From NCBI RefSeq assembly GCF_026914265.1, contig NC_069135.1, positions 33,117,756-33,181,755 on the forward strand: DNA of 64,000 nt, in the 5' to 3' direction. The stretch's first letter is position 1. The number at the start of each line of letters is the position of its first letter. The DNA comes from Mya arenaria. Lineage: Eukaryota; Mollusca; Bivalvia; Myida; Myidae. Positions 1 through 12,800 of the stretch are shown here, one piece after another. Both the position numbers and the translations under genes were made by a program. The notes below the pieces were generated by a model. It was not told the DNA's origin and did no database searches. It saw only the letters and a program-made list of their open reading frames with translations.

Positions 1-517
1 GACTGTGTACTCTAATAAATAGACTAATCTGTACTCGTATACTATACAGTATCATTACAAAGTAAAACAAATTTGAACATTTGAATTGTATCAATATGTG
101 ACTATTTACATTGTCTTATGCTACAGGCTAAGTGGGATGTACGATGCAAAAAAGCAAATTGTGTAAATATAGCCATGAGTTTGTTATGATGTCATCAATC
201 TCATTTTTAGAGAGATACTGATGATAAGTTCTGGCAAAAATATAAATTTACATCAAACGTAATTTTAAGAAGAAGAATACCATATTCCCGAAAACAAACA
301 GTTTTTATTCTACACCTGTTCTGGATCAACAGTACCAAAGATATCTTCAACAGTTTTTGTAATGCATTCCAGATAGGCTTAGAAAGTTTCTAGTAAACCG
401 ACGCAACGTGTATTTTTCAAGGGACACCATTCGGGCTTGACTTTTCATTGCACTAAATTTTCTTACCGTTTATTTACATCACGTGACCATCATGTGACAT
501 AATCAATAGACCGCAAA
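1..517. promoter_or_regulatory. Upstream region of fucosidase exon 1A with CLEAR-like E-box
   Basis: No coding exon is seen here. About 30 bases before the exon 1A ATG (518) the sequence holds TCACGTGAC at 479-487, followed by a second E-box-like CATGTG at 490-495. TCACGTGAC matches the core of the CLEAR element bound by TFEB/MITF-family factors, which is known to drive lysosomal genes in vertebrates. A link to TFEB here is inference from motif and position. The rest of the stretch is AT-rich and shows nothing recognisable. Confidence 0.5.
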
Positions 518-879
518 ATGGCGTCTGTCAACACAATTTTGTTGTTTGTTTTTGTATTTTCCTTCATATCCTTATTGACAGTTTGTAATGCTGTCCGATA
601 TGACCCTACCTGGGACTCACTTGACACACGTCCAAATCCCGCATGGTACGATGAATCGAAAATTGGCATTTTCCTGCATTGGGGCGTATTTTCAGTGCCA
701 AGTCTGTTGAGCGAATGGTTTTGGATGCAGTGGGAAGGAGAAAAGAACAAACGTGCTATAGAATACATGTCAGCAAACTACAAACCAGACTTTACTTATG
801 CTGACTTTGCTAAAGACTTTGATGTTGACCTGTTTGATCCAAACGAATGGGCTGATATTTTCAATGCCTCTGGAGCACA
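518..879 (+). CDS. FUCA1: Fucosidase alternative first exon 1A
   Basis: Carries its own ATG in good context, a hydrophobic signal peptide (about residues 1-25) and the first 120 residues of the GH29 domain, including FLHWG with the conserved active-site His. It ends CA|GTAAGT in phase 2, and joined to exon 2 (A|TAC ATC) gives [14 protein letters not shown]. No acceptor is needed or seen before the ATG, so it is a true first coding exon. It is the copy nearest the CLEAR-like E-box. The protein is close to exon 1B over almost its whole mature part. Confidence 0.88.
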
Positions 880-3800
880 GTAAGTTTTTTGGTTGTTTTT
901 GTGGTGCATTATTATGCAATTATATAATTGCATTGTGTGGTTCAATGTGTGAACACATTCTTTCTGGCATTAACAAAGTCTGAATATTGTTTATTTGTGT
1001 GTATGGCTTTGTGGGATGATTTAAGACTACCAATTTCAGTCATCGAAATTAGACTTTTGGATGAACAAGACCAAATTCTTATACTATTGCTTGGCATCAA
1101 TTTTTATAACAAGCCCTGCTATATAAAATTGCGGGCTTGTGCTAATTTCAACCACTGCAATTTGCATGTATTGTACTGGATATATGATATTTTTAAGGCA
1201 CACATATTTATTTGATAATGCCATAGAGAGATATTGCATTTTTAGTCCTGGAAATCTTGGTTAGTTCCTTTAATGGCATGTTTTTTCCGTATCAGATTTT
1301 AAATGGCATTTATTTTCCGTAAAAGTGTAGAATTTCTTAAAAATGGTAGTTAATATCCAGGGAAAACTCAACAATGTTGAGTTCAGTTGAGATTTGACAA
1401 AGTAATGGCCTCTTGACTATGGTCATCTCTGCCAAAATAGGGAAATAGAGAAGCAAGTTAGCTCCCTTTACAAATATTATATAATAAAAGTATAAAAAAT
1501 ATAATATATAATATATGATATGTTTGTAATTACTAGTTACAGTTCTTGATAATTACTGATAGGCCTGGGAATATATTTATATATTTATTAAGTTTTTGGG
1601 GGAGGGGCGGTCATAGAAATGAGGCATAACAATGCACTCTGCCCCTATGAAAATACATGTACGTAGTATTTCCTAAAAAAAAATAAAGCAATTTTGAAAA
1701 CAAGCTTACTTCAGTTATTCATTGGTGCAATTTGACTGACCGACTAATTAGTGAAATAATTGTACCTGGAGGGATTTTTTTTACGATTCTGTATATGATA
1801 TAATTAGAAGAACCCCGTTTTGAATGTCTATTATTTTAGCCTAGACTGATGCAGCCATTGTTTAAAGTTAACAGGATTGTGGTAGTCCTAGACACATTAA
1901 ATGTATCATTCTGATTTTGTGTCTATGCAAAAACATTCTAGTACAATGTTTAAAAATCCTACTGTACAAGTCATATTAAAATGGTATACCGGGTAACTAT
2001 TCCAACGTTTTCCATTGCTGTCAATGATATCAAATAAGAATATCTGATTTGCATAAACTGGTTGTGTGATCTAATCTTGCATTTACCATAAATATTACTG
2101 ATGTAACACCAATTGGCCGCAATCTAAAAACAGAAGTTTGAAAACATTCCATTTAGCGATGTGATAAAGGCTGCACATAAAAAGGAATTTACATGAGTTT
2201 AATTATGATGCATCACTTGCCAGGAAAGGTTAGGATGTCGTGGCGGAGTACTAGCTCAACTATTGAAGGGATGTCTGTTGTCAGCACCAACACCCCAAAT
2301 TGACCTACAGGAAATAAATATGTATAATACAGCTCTATAAAAATGCATCTGTATTATAAGGCATTTCTGTAATAGTAAAACAGCATGGGGTTTAAGGAAT
2401 GTCACTCATAAAATCCATGCTCTTATCTCAAAGATCAAGGTTATACTTACTTAAAAGTCTATCATGTTTTACAATTATACAATATCAACTTCATGTACTT
2501 TTTGTCTCAGAAATACTGGTAACTTTGTTACCATTTATGGAATTTCAATTAAACTTCACAGAAACATTGAGAATCATGGTAATTTGTGATCTTATCTCAA
2601 AGGTCAAGGTCACATATTTATGTTATACAATATATATATTATGGACCTCATTGCAATATTTTGTGTCTCAGCCATAACGTTGCTATTATTTGATAATGAG
2701 AATTCAATTATACTGAGAATTGTCAAGCTCCATTCGAATATGTGTTGTGCATGCCATAATGCTTTTCATCTCAAAGGTTAAGGTCAATGTTGAACAAATT
2801 TGATTTACCTGTTATAAGAATTCAAACAATCTTATAAGATTTGTAGAGAATAATTTGATGGCGTTGGTCGAGATAGATTGGGTTTTAGTCAAACCTTTTT
2901 TAAATGTCATATACTAACAGCTGTCTGTTCAACCAGGCCCAATCAGTGGCATTTTAAATGTTTCTGTTGCAGCTTTTGTTTTTAAAGATGATTTTAAAAG
3001 GGTCAAAATATACCAAGAAGATGTAGGTTAACACTAAAAACTGTTTAATGCATTATTATGTTTTACTCATTTTACTGTTATGATCAAAACAAAAAAGAAT
3101 GATTAGAGTACTTAAAAAATATATATTTTGGCGCTTTTAACTGGGGAAATGGTGTCCACATAGATACTTATTGAAATAAGCTTTTATTATTTTATATGTA
3201 CACAAATGCTTTTTTTTGTTTTGATCATTAAATTTTAATGATCAAAACAAAAAAAAGCATTTGTGTACATATAAAATTTAATTTAAAATGAATAATAATG
3301 CATTAAACAGGGGCGGATCCTGGAATTAACATGGGTAGGCAAAACTTAGGAGCATAATTTAGGGGCCCAACTGTTTAACACGGGTGCCAGTTGCACCCCC
3401 CATGGTTCTGCTAGTGTTTAGTATGTTTCTTTTTTGTATCTATGAAGACTTAGTGTAAGCCTGTATTGTCCCCCTTTAGGATCAGAATGGATTGTCGCAG
3501 AGTGCAAACAATTCATTTTCATCAATATTTGATCATTTATAATAGATTGTAGTCCTACCCTGCTCAATAGTAGTTATCATGTTGAATTAAGCCTTTATAT
3601 AAACCATTTCATAACCTGTTTCAATACAGCCATAAACTGTATACATGTGTACTGTAAAACCCACAAATAGTATTTGTGGATAGTGAAGGTCATTTATTTT
3701 TTCACAATAGTGTTTTTTCTGTATTGTTAGAGCTCATACAAAAAACAAAATGGAGTTAGGAAATAAAGAAAGGGTACTGTTTTTATTCATATCATGGCTG

Positions 3801-6800
3801 ACTGTTAGCTATGCTATTCATTACGAGCCAAACTGGGACTCACTTGACACTCGCCCAAATCCTTCATGGTATGATGAATCGAAGATTGGGATATTTCTGC
3901 ATTGGGGTGTGTTCTCAGTTCCAAGTCTGTTAAATGAATGGTTCTGGATGAAATGGGTAGGGGAAAAGAACAAGCGTGCTATAGAATACATGACTGCGAA
4001 TTATAAGCCAGATTTTACTTATGCCGACTTTGCAAAAGACTTTGATGTTGATCTATTTGACCCTGAGGAATGGGCTGATATTTTCAATGCCTCAGGAGCA
4101 CAGTAAGTTTTTATTGTACAATGGTTGATACTGAATAATGATGACTTTCAGGTGATACGCTCTTGTACATGTATAAGCAATGTGTATATATATTTAAATA
4201 AAACAAATAAACAATGAATGAACATTCTCTTTCACCAGAGTGTTGGTGCTATGTGTTAAATTTATCATAATCAAACCTCTGATGAATGAGAATGTGAATA
4301 AATAAAAAATAAATTAAAAGACATCACACATGATTTATCTTCTCTTTTTTTGCCAGCCCGTCTCTCTTCACACTCTACAGGGCAAATTGCATATGTATCT
4401 ATTAATAAATTTATAAAAATATGATAAAATATTTTAGCATAATTTTGTGCAACGATCAGTAAAATAGACATTGTTGATGCGCAGATGCTTACAATGAGTG
4501 TATGAATTGAAAATTTATGTAGCTGAAATTGTGATATTTATACACCAGGATAACTGTGATTAAACGGAGCTAGATTTTAATAAACAACGACTAGCATTTT
4601 GTTCACATTTTACACTAATTTTTCAATGTGTCTGACTCTTAAAATTAGGTTTCAGGTTTATTATCTCAACAAATTTATGGCTTAAAACGTTATCAAATTT
4701 GCCAGATTTTTAAAACATTATCAAATTTGCCAGATTTTAAGGTCTTTAAAATGGCACCAAGTTTGGTACATGCCTCAGATATGTCATACAATTATAGAAT
4801 TGGTACTATGCATTTGCGTTTTTTGCATTTGTAATAAAAAATTTGAATAACTGATCACTTTCCTGTTCCTGTTTAAGGTTCTTTTCATTATTTTAGATCT
4901 AATTAATAATAGATGAAAGATGATAATTATTTACACCATCTGACGTTTCCTAATGTTATCACATGACTCTTGTTTATATCACATGAAATAATACTGGTTC
5001 AAAATTATTTGCTCGTAAGATGAGATTTATCTCAGTTGTTGATGATTTATCAGTACGGTATATTATATAGATGTTATTTTATCTATATATGTAATCAAAA
5101 CTTAGGTTGATATTAATATCTTTAGTTTACATAACTTTTTTTTTAATTTAATGTAACATTACATAGAAATAAACAGTGAGAAAAGGAGTTTAATGTTATT
5201 GTTATTAATTTTACTTGAAGCATTTGAACTCTATCCTGAGAATGTGTATCGGGTACAAACTGCCGATATATCTGCTGTTTGTGACTTTAATAGGCTTATC
5301 AGCTCAGTATGCCCCAAACTGGGCTTCTCTGGACACAAGACCTTTGCCGAACTGGTATGACGAGGGGAAGATTGGTATTTTTGTAGTATGGGGCTTGTAC
5401 GCGGTCCCTGCCCTCCAGAATGAGTGGTTCTGGGAAATGTGGCATGATCAGCACAATGAGGAAATCGTTAAATACATGCAAGACAATTACAAACCTGATT
5501 TCACATACCAGGACTTTGCTGCTGAGTTTACTGCTGATCTGTTTGATCCAGAGGATTGGGCGGATATATTTAATGCTTCCGGGGCAAAGTAAGCTCTTGT
5601 AATGTGTTTCTGTATCTGTGTACTCAATCTTGAATATTTTATGTCTGCTCTGTGAGAAATATGTAAAGTATTATAGTACATCAGTGCTCCATTGTGGCCT
5701 AAATAGCAAGGTTGGGCACCCCACTACCCTTTTCCGGCACCCTACTGCTTTTTTACTATACCCTGAAGTGCCCTTGTGAATATTTTATGTTGGTTCTGTA
5801 AGAAATATGCAAAGTTGTAGTATTCATTAAACATAGAGGGTACATGTACATTTTATTTTGCAATCTATTTTATTTGCTGCCACATAATATGCCCTCAAGT
5901 CGGATTTTCAGAACCACACCAAAGACACATGGATGGCTTGACAGATGTTGGCCCTTATAGGTACCTTTGTGTCAGTAAATTGGGGAGACTATGCTCCTTT
6001 TACTTCATTTTTACCATGTTTCAGATACATCGTGTTGACAAGCAAGCACCATGAGGGATATACCAACTGGCCGTCCAAATACTCGTTTTCCTGGAACTCA
6101 ATGGATGTTGGGCCACACAGGGACCTTGTTGGTAAGTCAAGACGGTGCTCATCTCTGACATGAAATGTATTGTAGTAAATATTCAGCTTGTTTGAACATT
6201 TGCAAAGTAAATAGTCCATGCAGGTATTATCACAGCCTTATGATTTTCTTTATCATTGTTAACGTCATCCTTGTTTACTCTTATCTCCGTGTTGCCCTGT
6301 TTTACAGATATGCTTATGTTCCACACTATTCCTATTAAGTTTTGACACAATTTTGACGCTGTACTTGGTTAACTAAGTATATGAGCACATCATAAAATAG
6401 TTCACCTTTAGAAGTTCGGAAACCATGTCTTTAATCACATTGTAACTTTAACAAAGTTCCGAACAATCGGCACATTGTGTACCTGTTCTTGCCTGGTTAA
6501 GATCCATTCAGTAAATACCAAAAAAATATATATTGTTCATTCCCCAGGTCACTGACCTGTCTTAGACCATGGTACAAAGATCCACTTTGGTTTCTATTGA
6601 ACCCTATATATATTTCAGTGATACCTTATTAAAGTTTTAATGAGATTATATTCACCTAGTCTTGTAAATGTAGTTATTTTCCTGAGGTGACCAAGCTTTT
6701 GCAAACCGCTTGGAGACAAACACCCTCTTCAATCTCTATCAATCCTTTGTTGAAAAGTTCCGTACCGTCTCCATGTTTGATTAGGCCTAAAAAAAAAATG

Positions 6801-9800
6801 TCCGTGTCGGGTAACCCGACCCTACCTATAAAAATGTGCCGACCCTAACTATTTTTTTCCGTTTCTGAGCAAAAAAATATTTGTTAGCGAATAGAGAGTT
6901 ACGAAGGGCGGATAAATGCAGATTTTAATCAGAATTATTGTTTATATGATGAAACAAAGTCAGGCAATGACAGTAATGTAGGAAAGACTGCCATGTGCAA
7001 GAAAAACTCTGAACTTACGAGATTTTGAAAAAAAAAAAAAATCCCTACCTACCCTACCTAGAAATTTTGGGAAGGTTACCCTAAACAAACAATTATTTTT
7101 TTTTTGGCCTTATTTCCAAAAATAAAATTATTATCTCAAGCAATTTGGCTTTTGCAATCTGCTCCAAGCCAGACACTGACTTCAGGAATTATTGTTGGAA
7201 TTATTCCACCCTGTCTTTGGTTACATACATTGGTGCTTTTTTCCCCCTAAGGTTAACCTGGCTACTGTAATCAACTCAAAGATGAACATTGACTTCAGAA
7301 AATTCCTCTTCTAGTTACAATTTTTCCACCCTTTCTTTGGTTACATACATTTGTGCTTTTTTTTCTTCCAAAGGTGACTTGGCTACTGCAATCCGCTCGA
7401 AGACAAACATCCACTTTGGCCTGTACCATTCCCTGTTTGAATGGTTCCACCCCCTCTATCTACGGGACAAGGCTAACAAGTGGAAGACCAATGAATTTGT
7501 CACTGTAAGTCGTTTTGATGATTAAGGATATCAGTTCAATTCATTTATTTATTATAATACTGTTTGCAAATTTCATTTCAAGATTTTGAAGCATTGAATA
7601 GTGGTGATGTTCACTCCAGCCAACATTCATGATACCCTTCTGAACAAATTAAGTTTTGGGAACACCAAAAGACCACCTGTAGTGGATACAAAAGTACTAC
7701 GTGACAAAACCTTTAAATATGAACTACTGAAATAAAAGGCATTTGTGTGTGCCACTTATACAGCCAATATCAGGCAGAACTGCAAATGCAAACATTGCAG
7801 TGACTTTGAACGCATTCCAAACCAGTTTGAAGTGTTGGTTGTGACTGTACTTTTCTTTATGAACATAAATAAAGTTCTGTTTTTCAAAGATATTATAATA
7901 GCCCTGATGTCGCTGTTGTCACTAGCAGTAGCTTTAGCGTTGCAATAAGTTCAACCTTGAACTGCATGACCATTGAGATATTAACATAAAACTTGGTTAA
8001 CATGCTTTTATAAAAAAATAACGGATAATGATTAGCAAATTCTAACTCTAAATGGCAAATCATGAATGTTTCTCTCACAAAATGCCCATTAACAAACTGA
8101 GATAAACAGACATTGCATCCCCTTGCCGATCTCTTGTTTCAGAGCAAGACGATGCCGGAGCTTTATGAGCTCGTGAACACATACAAACCTGACGTGATCT
8201 GGTCTGACGGAGACTGGGAAGCCCCTGATACATACTGGAACTCTACTGAGTTCATTGCCTGGCTATACAATGACAGGTACCTTAATTAAAACAGTTTATT
8301 TTTTGCTGATTTTGGTACAGTTTAAAACTTAAACATTACTATTTTATAGTCTTGAAAAATCTGTGCATTCACTTCAATAACCAGTACATATCAGTACTTG
8401 TCTATTATCAAATCACTTATATATGAGGGCTTTGCTTGATTTGTACTGGATGTAGTTGCAATTCGGATCTTAATCTGTTTGTATGATTTTAGTATGAATT
8501 AGAAGACTGCCCGTAACATGCTCTCCATTAACATATTGTACAAGACACTGTTCCTATAAAGTGCATTTAATTTTTAACCATGCAAGAGTCATTTTTCCCA
8601 AATATAAGTCATTGAATAGACAGGTATCTTTAAATATATTAGACCTATGTAATCATTTCTAATGGATGGTGTGTTTATGCAGGGTTTGACTAGAACAGCA
8701 TCAAAAAATTGATTCTGAAGAAGCTTCAACTGTCTTTGACTTGTTATCTAAAAAGCTAAATGAAAGAATTTGACATATAAATATAATTTTATCTCTTTTT
8801 TCTTTACAATACATAGGAATTCACAGATTGCTCTTATCTGCTCCGAAGCGTTGGTAACACTAGGGAAAGATTAATTAATTTAGGATTGTGTTTATAAAAC
8901 TCTGTTCAAATGAGTATCTCTGCTGTCCAGTGTTTGTTTATTAGAGTTAGTAAAATATTTCAATTTCAACAAAGTTAAAACAAAATTATTGCGATCATAA
9001 AATCTGTTAGTGAGTGCCTTTTAACTAGAATTTCTTGACACAGACAATATTTTTACAAGCCTCGGGGCCATCAGACTTGTGCATTTCACGCAGACTGCCA
9101 TTTCGGAGTCACTCAAGTCATCATTTTAATGCAACCAAAAGAACTTATAACTCAGTCTCTTTACATTCAAAGACATGTTTTCTTAAATATTGAATACATA
9201 CTTTAATTGCTTTGCTGCTTAATTGTGGAAATGAAAACATCTGGAGAGGTTGAACGAAACAAAATTTTCTGATTCAACTGCCATTTTGATTTTTTTCTCT
9301 CACACCATTCAATTTGGATGAGTGGAAATACCAGAATGACTCAACTGAAATAATGTTAATTGGTTGGCTCCCCTTTAGCCCAGTGAAGAACAGTGTTGTC
9401 ACTAATGATCGCTGGGGACCAAAGGTTCGATGCCATCATGGTGGCTTCCTAACTTGTACAGATCGGTATAACCCGGGTATGAATGTATTTCACGGTGCAT
9501 GAATTGTTTCATGAGCTTGCTTTGCTAAACGCTCTTTAGCATTTAACTTTCTGTTGTTGTTTTTCTCTCTTTTAATCCAATGCAAATTTATTCATGTGCA
9601 TTTAATCAGTCTAAATTGCTTTCTAAGTTGCATTTGCCATAATCACAATTACAAGCTACACAGAATTTGGTGTTCAGGCAATAAAGGGGCAGAGAAGACC
9701 ATAGAAGTACCATGACAGGTGACCTACCTTTACCCCATCGTCTGATACCCCCCATACATTACTACGCTATGCTTCATTGTGTACTGTGGGCAGTTTGGCT

Positions 9801-12800
9801 TGGAAAAACTGGTAATCATGAATAATTCATGAAGCAGATTCCTTGGTTTCGCCAAGTACCAGATGCTTTCCAGTAAAAAAAAATGTTTAAGTGAAAGCAA
9901 GGATTGAACTGGGTTCACCATTTCAGTACAATAAGTTTTTGCAGCATTCAAGACCACATGGCCATGAAGGCGACTGACACATGTGGTTATTGAAGAACAT
10001 GCAAATTCATTGGAAGAAGAGTCGTCTGTCCTGCCTCATGCATATTCAACGAGATTTTGTCAGTCAATTGTCTCACGGTATTTTTGAAGTATAACGGAAT
10101 TAAGTAACGTGTTTGTGGACGATGTCTACACTCTTGCTTTGGTTTTAAAAACCCAAGGATTTGGCAATGTACATTTCAAATATATCTATTTATAGCCCAG
10201 TCAAGGACACTATAGTGACCAATGACAGATGGGGTAACGGGGTCATGTGTCACCATGGCGGCTTCCTGACATGTAGTGACAGATACAATCCAGGTTAGGG
10301 GTCATTCACATGAACATGTATCTGCCTTTTATCTTTAGCCAAGTAAGACACAACAGTGAATAATGGCAGGCTAGGGGTTATACACATGTGTCTGCTAGAG
10401 TAGAGGCTTTTTTATTCTAAGAGCTTGCTGTTGCAAAGTCACTTAGTAACATAGCACCACAGACCGGATCAACTTGCCGCAGGTAGTATAGGAGTTTTCT
10501 ATTTTTAGCCCAGTAAAGGACACCATTGTGACCAATGACAGGTGGGGTCAAGGGGTCACATGTCATCATGGAGGCTTTCTGACATGTAGTGACAGATATA
10601 ATCCAGGTTTGGGTTCTTGTTTGTAGTAGTTATTCTGTATGCTAGACATTTATTTAGTCTTAACCAACCACTTAGTGTATTATTGTTAGGTGTGTACAGT
10701 TTTGGATTGGGCATTTCTGTATAACGATGCAACATGTTTTAAAATTACATATTTCTTTCTAGTAGTCAGATATTACCTTTTTCTAAAGCTTTTGTTTTTA
10801 GATTTTGTAATAGCACAGAAACTTATTTATTGTAGATTAGTGTACTAATATCTTCTGCACAATGGATGTAATCATAACGCCTTTAAATTTTAAGATTTCT
10901 GTTTGCTGAAATATAATCTCTAAGCTAACAGACATGTACTCAAGATACTATGCTAAATTGGATAGTATTTACCATATTTCTGGCCTGTTACCACAGTTTG
11001 TCGTAACCTCAGTATGCTCATGTCATAAATGTTGAAGTCAGATTAAGTATTAATAATTTCTAAGTAAAATTAGCTTGTCAATGAAAGAAAGAATTGTTTC
11101 ATTTGCTTGTCTTTTTATCAAAGAGGTATTGTGATAGCCTTGGTTTTTCTCATCGGGACTGTCGTCCTAAAACTTTGAAATTCACCTAATACTTTGCACT
11201 CGTTTCCATAGATAATATTCACATTTGTAGCAAGACCCATAACTCCGGCTTTAATTGACCAGATAAAATACAGACAAGTGTTGCCCTGGTCTCGTTTTCG
11301 TATCGATTTGTTCGATCTTTTGATAACATCAATTAAAACAAGAAAACAACAGGATACAAAATATTTTTTACCTTTGGAGTCAAAATGAACATGATTCTGG
11401 TCAATATGGCAAGTGATTATAGGCACTGCAAATAAACAGTTGTATTTTGATGACCTATTAACTTGTCTTTTAATTGCTATTAAATACAACTCAATCATAA
11501 TTCTCTCTTCCCAGGAGTTCTTCAGAAGCGTAAATGGGAGAATGCCATGACAGTGGATAGCCAGTCATGGGGATACCGGCGGGATGCCACTCTAAAAGAC
11601 ATGCTAACTATGGAATCACTCCTTGCAACACTTGCTTCCACTGTCAGGTGACTGGTTCATTATTATGGTGAAAGAAATGCTGTGAACATCTATTTAAATA
11701 TTTGTTTGACATTCGGAACATGCCTCAAATATTTTATAAGAACATATTTATTGCGCTGCCCTCCCAAATGCAGAACTTCAACATTAAGTTGACCAATAGA
11801 AGTACTTGTCAGTCAGCTTTTATATACAACTCAGCTTTGGTGGATGTGTATACATAAACCAATCAAATATATATCTGTAAAGTTACTGCATAATAACTTT
11901 AATATTCACTTTAAGCACTGAATGTTGGATCGATATAGTGAATTATTGGTACATCTGCTACCTAAAACAATATATATAAGAATGAACTTGATATTTTTTG
12001 TTTGCATGGTTGTGGAGACAGCTGTTTGCTTACATAATTCATATTGGAGTCTATCTCCATGTCTGCACTTGCATAATACAGTATTATCGTGCTGTTTGGC
12101 TGTCAATTATGCGAGCCAATGAGATCCTACTTAAGGATGAATCTGGGATTTTTATAACTGGTGTAGCTCCATGTATGCACTGTAAGCCTGGCCTGAAAAA
12201 TCCTGGGTGGATATAATGACTGAGGAACAGTAACCATATCTAAATAATACATGTATTAATAGCTGATGTTAAAACTTGATATATTTTTGTCACTATAAGA
12301 CACCCTTATACTAGAAGACTATTAGTATGACTTCAAATAAAAGCTTACGGCCTTACCTGTATCTATAAATTTCCAGGTAAGGAGGTCAATACAGAGTTTT
12401 TTCAGAGCTTATTTACATATTTATCAGTGTGACTTAAGAAAATAACATTTTATTTCATCTTTGTCCTCAGCTGTGGAGGGAACATGCTGATCAACGTAGG
12501 GCCCACAAAGGACGGGCGCATCATTCCACTGTTTGAGGAGCGACTACGGGCTCTGGGTGTGTGGCTACAGTTGAACGGGCAGGCCATATATGGGACCAAG
12601 CCCTGGACCCACCAGAATGACACCATCGCCAAGAATGTGTGGTGGGTGCTACGTGAAGTTTGAAATAACTAATATATGGGGAAATTTACAAATAAATGGG
12701 GAAATTTACAAATATATGGGGAAATTTACAAATAAATGGGGAAATTTACAAATATGTGTGGAAATTTACAAATATATGGGGAAATGTACAAATGAATGGG

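Larger units (their letters stand above)
880..3749. other. Gap between exons 1A and 1B
   Basis: AT-rich intron or promoter DNA. Besides the degenerate satellite (2400-2830), the foldback element (3041-3311) and the hAT-end-like stretch (3308-3410) listed separately, there is only a short AT simple repeat near 1490-1520. Exon 1B has no upstream acceptor, so its promoter should lie in the last few hundred bases before 3750. Confidence 0.5.

Noticed and set aside
5215-5241. Non-ATG start (TTG) for fucosidase exon 1C
   Set aside because: The ATG at 5242 gives a complete signal peptide; the upstream codons add nothing recognisable.
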